DNA of 64,000 bases from Cohaesibacter intestini. GTDB taxonomy: Bacteria > Pseudomonadota > Alphaproteobacteria > Rhizobiales > Cohaesibacteraceae. Below, piece after piece: positions 9,937-19,000 of the stretch (position 1 is the first letter of the stretch; each line of letters starts with the position of its first letter). The stretch is from NCBI RefSeq assembly GCF_003324485.1, contig NZ_QODK01000001.1, positions 310,001 to 374,000 on the forward strand. The letters are read 5' to 3'. The notes under the pieces are model-generated. The model saw only the letters and a list, made by a program, of their open reading frames with translations, had not been told where the DNA came from and ran no database searches. Made by a program: the position numbers and the translations under genes.

Positions 9937-10716
9937 TCACTTTAGCGACATACGGTACTTTTTCAGGATCGCCGCATGAGTGCCATCCTTCTTCATGGCA
10001 TCGAGTTGATCCTGCAAGGCCCGAACGATAGCGTCCGGGGTCTTGATGCTCAAAGCCAGATAGAGGGCGCTGCGCTGCAATTCATAGATAACCTCATAGT
10101 CTGAGGGATTCTGTCCCATTTCGGCCAGCTGATACATCGAAACACTGGTTTCATAGGCAATCGCATCCAGCCGGTTGGCAATCAGTTTCTTGTAATTCTG
10201 CCCATTGAGCAGGACCGGTTCGATACGGCTGCGGGGCATGTTGATTTCCTGCAGCAACAGATGGCCGATATCATCCCTGACGGCGCCAATGCGCAGGGTA
10301 ACCAGATCGCTGAGCGACTGGATCTTCAAGTGCCGTTCCTTCTTGGCGATCACTCCGACCACCGTTGGCACAAATGGACCGACCCATTTGAACAAATATT
10401 CACGGCTCGGGGTGCGGGTTGTCGAGAAAAGCGCTTGATCCTCTTCGGACTGAACCAGCTTGTAGGCACGAGTCCAGGGCAAGAGGCGAATGTCCGCGAC
10501 GCCCAGCTTGCTGTCCACACGCTTGAGCATTTCAGCCATGATTTCAGTGCTGACCCCTTGAAGGCGGTTGTCTTTGCTGAAATTGAAGGGCGGATAGTCC
10601 TCGGTCATAATCGACAGGCGATCCACCGGACTGTCGGCCGAAGCTGGCATCAACGCCGCTAGCATGACAGACAAAGCTGCCAGAAACGGGATCACAATAT
10701 GCTTCCAAATGGCCAT
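9937..10716 (-). CDS. periplasmic solute-binding protein, family 3
   Basis: A 259-residue secreted protein. A hydrophobic signal peptide ends in MPASA (residues 23-27), followed by a family-3 (amino-acid type) periplasmic binding domain beginning with MTEDYPPFNF, a typical opening for this fold. The start at 10716 is set by AAGGAGG five bases upstream. No permease or ATPase gene is near; instead it follows a membrane GGDEF-EAL protein with only 13 bases between them. That suggests a sensory role, feeding ligand information to the cyclic-di-GMP enzyme, as NspS does for MbaA in Vibrio. The ligand is unknown, and the sensory role is inference. Confidence 0.8.
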   Translation of the reverse strand: MAIWKHIVIPFLAALSVMLAALMPASADSPVDRLSIMTEDYPPFNFSKDNRLQGVSTEIMAEMLKRVDSKLGVADIRLLPWTRAYKLVQSEEDQALFSTTRTPSREYLFKWVGPFVPTVVGVIAKKERHLKIQSLSDLVTLRIGAVRDDIGHLLLQEINMPRSRIEPVLLNGQNYKKLIANRLDAIAYETSVSMYQLAEMGQNPSDYEVIYELQRSALYLALSIKTPDAIVRALQDQLDAMKKDGTHAAILKKYRMSLK

Positions 10717-10729
10717 TTTGGCCTCCTTC

Positions 10730-13129
10730 TTACCCGGCCATGGCCCCACTTGCCCACCGGGCATCCTCGATAAATTGATCGATGGGCACCGGTCGGGAAT
10801 AGTAATATCCCTGCGCCATGTCCGCGGCAAGATCATGGACCCGTTCAGCATCCTCTTCCGTTTCTACCCCTTCAATGACCACATCGAGATTGAGTTCGTG
10901 AGTCATGGCAACAATGCCTTGCAGCAAGGTCTGGGTCTTTTGGGCGCGCACCGGATGGGACTCAGCATCTGCCATCATCCGCACGAACGACCGGTCGATC
11001 TTGAGAATACTGACCGGAAATTCATTGAGATAGCTGAGCGAAGAATAGCCGGTGCCGAAATCATCCAGCGCAAAGCGGCAGCCAAGGGCACTGATCGCAT
11101 CAAAAATCTCGCCAAGATGCTCGATCTCCTGCATCAACACCGTTTCGGTGATTTCCAGCACCAGTTTTTCCGGCGGCAAGCCATGTTGCATCAATTTCGT
11201 CGCCAGTTTGGCAGGTAGGCCAGGCAGGAACTGCGCCGCAGACAAGTTGACAGTCAGGTAGCAATCCTTGAGCAGCGGTATCGTCTGGAAGGTGGCCAGA
11301 TGCTCAATCGCCAGATCGATCACCCGATCACCGATTTCAAGGATTTGCGTCGATTTTTCCGCCGTTTCGATGATTTGTTGTGGCGGCATCAGACCATTCT
11401 CGGGATGATTAAGACGCAACAAGGCCTCAAGTCCCGTCATGCGATCCTCTTGAATGTCAATGATCGGCTGGAGGTGCAATTCGAACCAGTCGTTCGCCAG
11501 TGCCTGATTGATCAACTGCTCGATTTCAAGGAACTGACCGGCATGCTGCCCCAGCTTCTGGTCATAAAGCGTGTAACCATTGCGACCGCTATTCTTGCGG
11601 TGATACATGGCCACATCGGCAGACTTGATCAACTCACTGGCGCTTTTTGCATGGTCAGGATAGATGGCAATGCCAATACTGACCGCTACCTTGAAATCGT
11701 GGCCGCGAATGCAGTGGGTCTCGCCAAGCGCCTGCTGGATTGCCTCGGCCAGTTCAACCACCCGATCAACTGCATTTTCTCCCTTGACGACAACAGCAAA
11801 TTCATCGCCACCGAACCGCCCGACAAACTCATTCTCCTGTGTCAGGCCGCTGACGCGATTGGAAACCAGTTGCAGCAGTTCATCACCCGCCCCGTGACCG
11901 AGATTGTCATTGACCCATTTGAAGCGATCCATGTCGAGGAACAACAATCCCATGCTGGAGCCAGTGGCGCTTGCTTCCTCGACACCGAGCCGGATGACGT
12001 TGGCCACGCCTTCGCGGTTCATCAAGCCGGTAAGGCTGTCGGTTTCCGCCAGCACGCGCAAGGCGTCCTTCGCCTTTCTCATGCTGGTGAAATCGGTCAT
12101 CACCGCCAGTGTCATCTGTTCGCCAGTCAGGCTGTCACTGTCGATGGTTTCACGGATCAGAATGTCGATGATCGTGCCGTCCTGTTTGCGAAAGGCACAG
12201 GTCACTTCGGCAAATTCACCCGCCTTGAGCCCGCGAGTGTCGGGCTTGTTGAGATATTCGGCCAGATGTTGCTCTGGAATAAAATCGGAAAATCTCCGCC
12301 CGATCACCTCAGCTTTCCCATAGCCGGTTTCGGCCAACCAGAAATCAGATACCGCCCGGATCACGCCGTGGGAATCGAGGGAATAGAGCAGAGCCGGGGT
12401 GTTGTTATGCCAGTCCGTCAGTCGCTTGTAGGCGCGCTTGATACGCAGGCTTTCGGATTCCAGTTTGTTCTGCATATCGTTGAAGCTGGCAGAGACGCGG
12501 GCGATTTCGTCGTCTTCGGTAAACTCCACCAAATGCTTGCGACCAGTTGCCTGCGTCGCGGCAATTGCCTTCATCAATCGGAAAATCGGACGGTCGATCC
12601 AGTAGCGATTGAAGAACAAAGCCGCGAGCAAAATGGCGCCAATCGAAATCGACATCAGAAGCAACGACTTCAACACGACCGACCAGATGGTTTCGGCGAT
12701 GCCGAAGTGATCGAAATGCAACTGCAGCCGCCCGACCTTGACAATTTTCCCATCGACCTCACGCTCAACTATGGTGCTGAGAACCGAGTGATCGCCATGG
12801 CTATGCCAATGATCTTGCGCGGCACTTTCAACGCTGACCAGCAAGGTCTCGCGATGGTCATAGATCCGGACCTCGCAGATATTCTTTTCCAGCAGCATGG
12901 TGTCCGCCCAACTGGGCAGGCTGTCATAATCGAAATCCCACAGAGGTTTTTCCAAAGAGGCTGCGTTGGTCGTCAGAAGCGCATTGTTGCGATCGTTGAA
13001 CTCATCATTCAGGGACCGCTTCATGACGCCCACATAGATGGCAAGCAACGGCACATTGACGACCAGCAAGGTCAACAACATGAGGGCCATGAATTTCCGA
13101 TGAATCGACTTGCCTAAATATGCGCGCAT
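10730..13129 (-). CDS. membrane PAS-GGDEF-EAL cyclic-di-GMP enzyme
   Basis: A 799-residue inner-membrane protein (counted from ATG 13129). The order is membrane segment 1 (about 13-34), a periplasmic domain of about 115 residues, membrane segment 2 (152-173), HAMP (173-226), PAS (235-345), GGDEF domain with intact GGDEF at 440-444, and EAL domain with EAL at 568-570. The phosphodiesterase residues N628, E659, D689-D690, K710, E753 and Q773 are all present, so both activities may be functional. The RxxD inhibition site is absent before GGDEF. Starts at 13156 (ATG) or 13195 (TTG) are possible; none has a strong ribosome binding site. It appears to form an operon with the solute-binding protein gene. 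Confidence 0.9.
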   Translation of the reverse strand: MRAYLGKSIHRKFMALMLLTLLVVNVPLLAIYVGVMKRSLNDEFNDRNNALLTTNAASLEKPLWDFDYDSLPSWADTMLLEKNICEVRIYDHRETLLVSVESAAQDHWHSHGDHSVLSTIVEREVDGKIVKVGRLQLHFDHFGIAETIWSVVLKSLLLMSISIGAILLAALFFNRYWIDRPIFRLMKAIAATQATGRKHLVEFTEDDEIARVSASFNDMQNKLESESLRIKRAYKRLTDWHNNTPALLYSLDSHGVIRAVSDFWLAETGYGKAEVIGRRFSDFIPEQHLAEYLNKPDTRGLKAGEFAEVTCAFRKQDGTIIDILIRETIDSDSLTGEQMTLAVMTDFTSMRKAKDALRVLAETDSLTGLMNREGVANVIRLGVEEASATGSSMGLLFLDMDRFKWVNDNLGHGAGDELLQLVSNRVSGLTQENEFVGRFGGDEFAVVVKGENAVDRVVELAEAIQQALGETHCIRGHDFKVAVSIGIAIYPDHAKSASELIKSADVAMYHRKNSGRNGYTLYDQKLGQHAGQFLEIEQLINQALANDWFELHLQPIIDIQEDRMTGLEALLRLNHPENGLMPPQQIIETAEKSTQILEIGDRVIDLAIEHLATFQTIPLLKDCYLTVNLSAAQFLPGLPAKLATKLMQHGLPPEKLVLEITETVLMQEIEHLGEIFDAISALGCRFALDDFGTGYSSLSYLNEFPVSILKIDRSFVRMMADAESHPVRAQKTQTLLQGIVAMTHELNLDVVIEGVETEEDAERVHDLAADMAQGYYYSRPVPIDQFIEDARWASGAMAG

Positions 13130-13221
13130 GCAGAGTCTCTTGTTCTTTTCTTGCATCCAATCATATGGACGTAAAGAAAATAAGAATCCCTCCAACTTCC
13201 CCTAAGTATTTTTGCGGCTTC

Positions 13222-13239
13222 ATATGTGTTATTACATAT
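13222..13239. promoter_or_regulatory. palindrome upstream of the GGDEF-EAL gene
   Basis: ATATGT, six bases and ACATAT form a perfect dyad in the short spacer upstream of the GGDEF-EAL gene and beyond the nifJ-nfn terminator. It could be an operator for the GGDEF-EAL operon. No known regulator motif was matched. Confidence 0.3.
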
Positions 13240-13267
13240 TCCTCAATAGCTTGGAGCGTGGTTGCTC

Positions 13268-13300
13268 AAAAAAGCGCGCCCCCAACACGGGGCCGCGCTT
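13268..13300 (-). terminator. rho-independent terminator of the nifJ-nfn operon
   Basis: On the minus strand a stem pairs AAGCGCG and CCCC with GGGG and CGCGCTT around a 5-base loop, with one C/C mismatch, followed directly by six T residues. It lies about 30 bases after the stop of the Nfn fusion gene. Confidence 0.85.
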
Positions 13301-13329
13301 GTCTTGCTCTTTGCAGTTTTTGCTGCCGA

Positions 13330-16092
13330 TCAGCCGAGGCCATGATCTTTCATGCTGGTGGCTTCCTGCGTTTTGAATTGATGGAAGCGCGGCATGAACT
13401 TGTCCCATTCGACAGTGTGGGCATCAAATTCCGGCCCATCGATGCAGGCATGCAATCTGAGTGGTTTGCCCTCTTCCGTCAGAACAGGCACCATGCAAGC
13501 CCCGCACATGCCGGTGGCATCGACCATGATCGAGTTGAGGCTGACCACGGTTGGCACCCCGTAAGGCTGGGTCAGATCGCTCACCGCACGCATCATCATC
13601 GGCGGGCCGACCGAGATCACTTCGGCAATGGCACGGCCCTTGGACGTCTTGCCATCCTTCAGCATGGCCTCAAGCGGTGTGGTGACAAAGCCTTCGATAC
13701 CGAAGGTGCCGTCGTTGGAGCAATAGATGACATCGAGCTGATCGCCATATTTGGCTTGCAGCAGGCCCATCCGTTCATCTTCGCCAGTCCAGAAGAGATG
13801 GTCGGCAGAGCGGAAACCAATGATCATGGTGACATGATTGCCCTTGGCCAAGTGGGCCTTGGCGATTGGATAGATCGCAGGCAAGCCAACACCGCCAGCA
13901 GTGAAGACCACGGTTTCCTTGTCGGCATCATAGCCATGGACGGCGCTTGGTGCCCCCAATGGTCCGGCAATGCCGGCAAAGGCATCGCCTTCAGCCATCT
14001 TGTTCATCAATTTGGTTGAGGTGCCCATCCCCTGAATGACCAGATCGATGGTGCCCTGCTCAACATCCCAATCCGCCAAGGTCAGCGGGATCAGCTCGCC
14101 ATCCTCGGTTGCCAGAATGCGGACAAATTGTCCGGCGCGGGCCGATTGGGCCACGACAGGCGCTTGCACCGTCATCTCTACAATGCCATTGGCAAGGTCG
14201 ATATGCTTGGTGACGGTATGCTCTGCCTGTCCCAGGCCGGTGAAGTGATCGGCTGTCTTGACGCGGGTGCGAATGTCGGCGGCATCAAGATCGATTGAGC
14301 CGACAATTTCGCGGGCCGCAGCCTGACCGTCGCCTGCGGCGAGAATGGCGGTTGAGCCACCACGGGCAGCATCGCCCCCGGTATAAACATCCTTGATCGA
14401 GGTTTCCTGACTGTTCTCCTCAACCTCGATGGTGCCCCATTTGCTGAGCTTCATATTCGGCTCGGAGGCCGGAATGATCGGGTTGGACTTGTTGCCGAGC
14501 GCCATGATGACCAGATCGGCGGGCATGTTGATCTGCTCGCCGGTTGGCTGTGGCCGTCTGCGACCAGAGGCATCTGGCTCTCCCAACTCATTGACGTCCA
14601 CCACCGCATGGGTGACAAAATGGGTGTGGTGATCGCCGACAAATTCCGTCGGGCCGCGCAATTCGGCCAGCTCGATGCCCTCTTCCAGCGCATGATGCAA
14701 TTCCTCGACGCGGCATGGCATCTCGGATTGGGTGCGGCGATAGACGATGGTCACCTTGCCGCCCAGACGCTTGGCGGTGCGGGCCGCATCCATCGCGGTG
14801 TTGCCGCCACCGATGACGAGGATATTCTTGTCCTTGACCTCTGGCAGCGGGGTTTCATAGCTGGGATCACGACCGCGCATCAGATTGACGCGGGTGAGGA
14901 ATTCGTTGGCCGACATGATGCCAAGCAAATGCTCGCCGGGCACATTCATGAAGGTTGGCAGGCCTGCGCCGGAGCCAACGAAGATTTTCCAGAAGCCTGC
15001 CGCTTTGAGATCTTCGAGGGTGGCGGTTTTGCCAACAACGAAGTTTTTGACGAAGCGTCCGCCCAAGGCATCAATCTTGGCGACCACATCGTCGATCAGG
15101 CTGTTGGGCAAACGGAATTCCGGAATGCCATAGCGCAACACACCGCCCAGTTCATGGAAGGCTTCAAATACCGTTACGGGGAAACCTTCGACCGCCAGCA
15201 GATAGGCATTGATCAGGCCGGATGGACCTGAACCAACCACGGCGATGGGGGGCTTTTCGGCCTTTTCCCATGGGCTGACAATGCCAGCAAAGCGGGCCAT
15301 GCGGTCCGGCTCGGCCAATTTTTCATGTTCAGGCAAATACCATTCCAGCTGGCCGATTTCGATGGGCCGTTTGGTATGTTTGCAGACGCCCTGACATTGA
15401 TGCTCTTGCGGGCAGACGCGGCCTGTGACGTTGGGCAGCGGGTTGCACCCCTCGATCAATTCCAGAGCCTGACGGATCTTGCCCTTGCCGAGCAGATCAA
15501 TCATTTCGGGAATATGGATCTTGACCGGGCAACCGCCAATTTTCTCGCTCTTTTTGTGGCGCTCCATGATGACGCCAAGCTCGCAAGGGCGATCCTCGCA
15601 TTGCTTGTCGCGCAGCACTTCGAGCCAGACAAACAGATCGACTTCCCGCAGGCTATAGCCGAGCGCCTGATAGCCCAGATAGCCTTGGTTGACGAGTTCG
15701 AAGTCACGGCTTCTGTCTTCAGGCGGGCGGACATAGGGTGGGATGAAATTCTCTGCCGGCCAGCCTTCCGACAGGCCCTTGAACATCGGGTAGCGGTCGG
15801 ACAGATGGGCATCGAGCGCCCGGATGAAGGTGCGCTTGAATTTGAGCGGCAGGCCCCAGAGAAATCTCTGGAGCACTGTGCTCATGTCATCATCGCGCAG
15901 CAACAAGGCCCAGAGGGTTTTGGTGAAACCCTCTGCCAGCTCGCCTTGCTGGAACTCCCATGCCACGGCCTTCATGCCGTCATTGACGAACAGGGAGCGC
16001 AGGGACCTTGGATCCGCTGCGAGATGCTTTTTCAGAACGTCGAGTTGCTGGGCAAACAGCGCGTCCTGATTGATGGCTGTATCGACACTCAT
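13330..16092 (-). CDS. single-chain NfnB-NfnA fusion, ferredoxin:NAD(P) transhydrogenase-like
   Basis: A 920-residue flavoprotein joining two proteins that are normally separate. Residues about 130-600 are NfnB/GltD-like: cluster cysteines C188 (GGCPV), C227, C233 and C237, a dinucleotide fold with GSGPSG at 287-292, and a second with GGGNTAMD at 428-435. Residues about 622-920 are NfnA-like (dihydroorotate dehydrogenase electron-transfer type), with [2Fe-2S] ligands C863, C866 and C883 and the usual Asp before them (D858). The N-terminal 120 residues are not recognised. The usual first cluster pattern C-x2-C-x4-C-x3-CP is altered: only C165 and C170 precede C188, with an insertion between. 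The start codon overlaps the nifJ stop (ATGA), implying translational coupling, so it probably links NifJ-reduced ferredoxin to NAD(P)H. Confidence 0.85.
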   Translation of the reverse strand: MSVDTAINQDALFAQQLDVLKKHLAADPRSLRSLFVNDGMKAVAWEFQQGELAEGFTKTLWALLLRDDDMSTVLQRFLWGLPLKFKRTFIRALDAHLSDRYPMFKGLSEGWPAENFIPPYVRPPEDRSRDFELVNQGYLGYQALGYSLREVDLFVWLEVLRDKQCEDRPCELGVIMERHKKSEKIGGCPVKIHIPEMIDLLGKGKIRQALELIEGCNPLPNVTGRVCPQEHQCQGVCKHTKRPIEIGQLEWYLPEHEKLAEPDRMARFAGIVSPWEKAEKPPIAVVGSGPSGLINAYLLAVEGFPVTVFEAFHELGGVLRYGIPEFRLPNSLIDDVVAKIDALGGRFVKNFVVGKTATLEDLKAAGFWKIFVGSGAGLPTFMNVPGEHLLGIMSANEFLTRVNLMRGRDPSYETPLPEVKDKNILVIGGGNTAMDAARTAKRLGGKVTIVYRRTQSEMPCRVEELHHALEEGIELAELRGPTEFVGDHHTHFVTHAVVDVNELGEPDASGRRRPQPTGEQINMPADLVIMALGNKSNPIIPASEPNMKLSKWGTIEVEENSQETSIKDVYTGGDAARGGSTAILAAGDGQAAAREIVGSIDLDAADIRTRVKTADHFTGLGQAEHTVTKHIDLANGIVEMTVQAPVVAQSARAGQFVRILATEDGELIPLTLADWDVEQGTIDLVIQGMGTSTKLMNKMAEGDAFAGIAGPLGAPSAVHGYDADKETVVFTAGGVGLPAIYPIAKAHLAKGNHVTMIIGFRSADHLFWTGEDERMGLLQAKYGDQLDVIYCSNDGTFGIEGFVTTPLEAMLKDGKTSKGRAIAEVISVGPPMMMRAVSDLTQPYGVPTVVSLNSIMVDATGMCGACMVPVLTEEGKPLRLHACIDGPEFDAHTVEWDKFMPRFHQFKTQEATSMKDHGLG

Positions 16093-19000
16093 TTGACGAT
16101 CTCCGCATCACAGGTGGCTGACACCCGATCAAGCCGGGCGCGCAATTGAGGGGTCATCTCGACCGCTTCCAACGCGCCGGGGATGGTGTGGGCCACCGAT
16201 TTGGCCTGACCATCGACGATGATCTTGGTCAGTTCGAACAGCTCAGGCACTTCCTCGTAACAGGTCTTGCAGTCGGTGCACAGGCTCATATCCTCATCGT
16301 GGATATGCGGCACGCTAGACCCATTGGCTGCCGGGGCTGCCCCAGAGGCCGCTCCATTGGCAGCTGGTGCCGCAGCGCTTGGCGCCAGAGCATCGCCCAA
16401 GCCGAAGGCGGCGGCCGGAGCACCAGACGATGCCGCCAGCTCACTCATGCCGGTGGCGATGCTGTCCATGCTGGTCTCACGGGCATCCAAGGCGTCCTTA
16501 TATTTGGCTTCCAAGGCTGCCAGTTCTGCCTTGTGGGCCTTGTCGAGGGCAACCACATGGAGACCGGCCAGATGTTTGAGGGTGCGCCAATAGCGGCGGC
16601 GTTCCTCAACCAGATGGACGATGGTGGCACCAACCTCCATTTTGACCAGATTGCGGTTCTTGTCGGTGGTCAGCACATAGGCAACCATCCGCCCCCGCTC
16701 AGCTATTGGCAGGTCGATATAGTCATGGACCGGCGCTGCCTCGACGCCGTCTTTCAATGGGCGGAACTGCTTTTTGAAGCGGGTTTCATCCAAAGCGAAG
16801 TCGGCGGGCGTGACTGGCACATCCATCAGTTTCAATGCACCGTCCTCGAGATATTCGAGGCTGCGGGTGGCCCAGTCTTGATCCAGAGCCGGGTTGCCGT
16901 CGAGCGAAAAGCGCTCGGCCAGCGTGTCACCCGCCCGTGGGTCATGGACAAAGAGCGGGCTGACGCGGGATTCGACCGCCAGCTTGGTGCGGCGATAGGC
17001 AGCGTCATCGGCGATGCCATGTTCCCCCTGACAAGGGGTATAGACATCGAGCAGGGCTGGCGAGGTGGTTTCTTCCAGATAGGCCCGCAAGCTTTTCAGG
17101 AAATGCCCCTGCATCGCTGTGGCGCTTTGCACCACAAAGACCTGCGGATGGAAGGCGGCGATCAGACCAAGTTCCTTGCGGTCTTCCTGCTTGCCTGCCA
17201 CGGCCGGACCAAAGCGGGCCAAGTCACTATCCTGCCCGGAGAGCGACGCGGTGGAGGCCTGACCACCGGTGTTCGAATAAACCCCCGAGTTCAGCACCAT
17301 CACCTTAACCGGCGTGTTGCTGGACAAGAGCCGAGACAGGGCACCGAAGCCAATGTCATAGGCTGCGCCATCGCCGGAAATATTCATCACGGTTGGCATC
17401 AGGGCACGTTCGGCCTTGGTGAATTGCTGCCACTCGAAATTGCGCAAAGCCATATCATCCGTTGCCGGATCATAGGCATCAGCCAATTCGAGCTTGGCAA
17501 TGCGGATGGCCTTGAAGTCGACCGCGGCACTTGCCGACAGCCCCTCAAAAATCCCCTTGGACAAGGCCGGGCTGTCCTGAAACAGGCTGTTCACCCATGG
17601 GTCATTATAGGGGTTGAACGGGAAGGTCGAGGCATAGACCGAGCTACAGCCGGTGGCGTTGGCCACCACCATCGGGGCCGGACCATTACCGGTTGGACCA
17701 CCTTCGAGCAAGAAGAGGCGTTTTTCCAACACGTCAAGAGCCCCGTCAATGCGGGCCAGACGAACAGCATCATCGCTCACGCTCTGGCGTTTGGCCTGAA
17801 GTTTATTGAGCAGGCCTTCCAACTCGCGGATATGGGTGCGCTGGCGGCGTTCATTCAGTGCATGGGTGGCGGAGACCACCTGCCGGATCGCGGTCACCTC
17901 ACCACAACCACGGCAAGCCCCATGACCGCCGGTGGTGGCATAATAGGTGTCGCGGTCAAGCATCATCCGCTTGAGATCGCCTTCCGGTTCAAAGGCAGGC
18001 TCAATGAAACGTTGCGGGGTGCTTGGGGTCTTGCTGTAGAAGGCGAATTCGGCTTGCAGTTTTTCGAGCAAGGCCGCGTCCTGATCTTCGACAGACAGGG
18101 CACCGGGGCCGCAAATGTCGATACATTCCAGACAGCCAGAGCATTTCCACGGGTCAACGGCCAAGGCATAGAGGCCACCCGAGCCGGTATGGTCTTTTTC
18201 CGGTGTGTCAAAGAAAGGCCTTGTCTTGGCAACCGGCAGGATGGCAACGGCGTCAGCAATGCGAGCAAGATTGCTCTTGACCACGGCGCTTTCGACATAG
18301 AGCTCTTCCACCGCATCGGCGACAAGTTGCGCAAAGGGCTTGCCATCCGTCGAAGCTTGCAGACGGCCTCGGACAGCCGCCCCAATGGTGCGGATATATT
18401 CGCGGACCACTTCGCGCTGAGCGGCTGGCATGTCGAGGTCTTTGGCGGCAGTCATCAACAGATCGTCAATGTCGAGCACGCTGGCTGGCAGGGCGGCATC
18501 GGGACAAACCATCGTACAGTCGATACAGCCGGTGCAGAGATCAGGATCAAAGACTGGAACCGAGCGGCGGAACAGGCCCTTGTCCTTGGCCGCTGCCGTG
18601 CCCGATGGCATGAACATGCCCGCCCCCGGCAGAACCGGCGCTTCTCCGATGGTCCCGTCCCGGAATGGTGAGGCCATGGTTTCTTCATAATAGTCGTGAT
18701 CGAACATGCCGACCGGTGAGGCATCATTGGCGATGCGGCAGGCCGAGGCGGAAATACTCGCAGCAAAGGCTGGCGCCTGATCGGGCAGCTTGGCGATTTC
18801 GGCCAGATCATCTGATTGGTAGTCCATCTGGCGGGTGGCTTCGAGGCCATCGCGGATCACCGCCATGTTGCCCTCGACCACGGCCTGACCCTTGGAGCCG
18901 AATTTCTTGGCGATTTGGTTGCGCACCATATCGAGCACGGCTGCTTCATCCGCCCCTTGGGTGACGCGCTCCACATGGCCACAGACCGCGCCAATGAAGG

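Noticed and set aside
11300-13117. 605-codon open frame opposite the GGDEF-EAL gene
   Set aside because: Antisense shadow of a gene with intact catalytic motifs; no ribosome binding site or family-like content.
16146-18671. 841-codon open frame on the plus strand opposite nifJ
   Set aside because: It is the mirror of a strongly supported nifJ gene; the translation has no domain motifs and is Gly/His/Gln-rich, as expected from antisense of GC-rich coding DNA.
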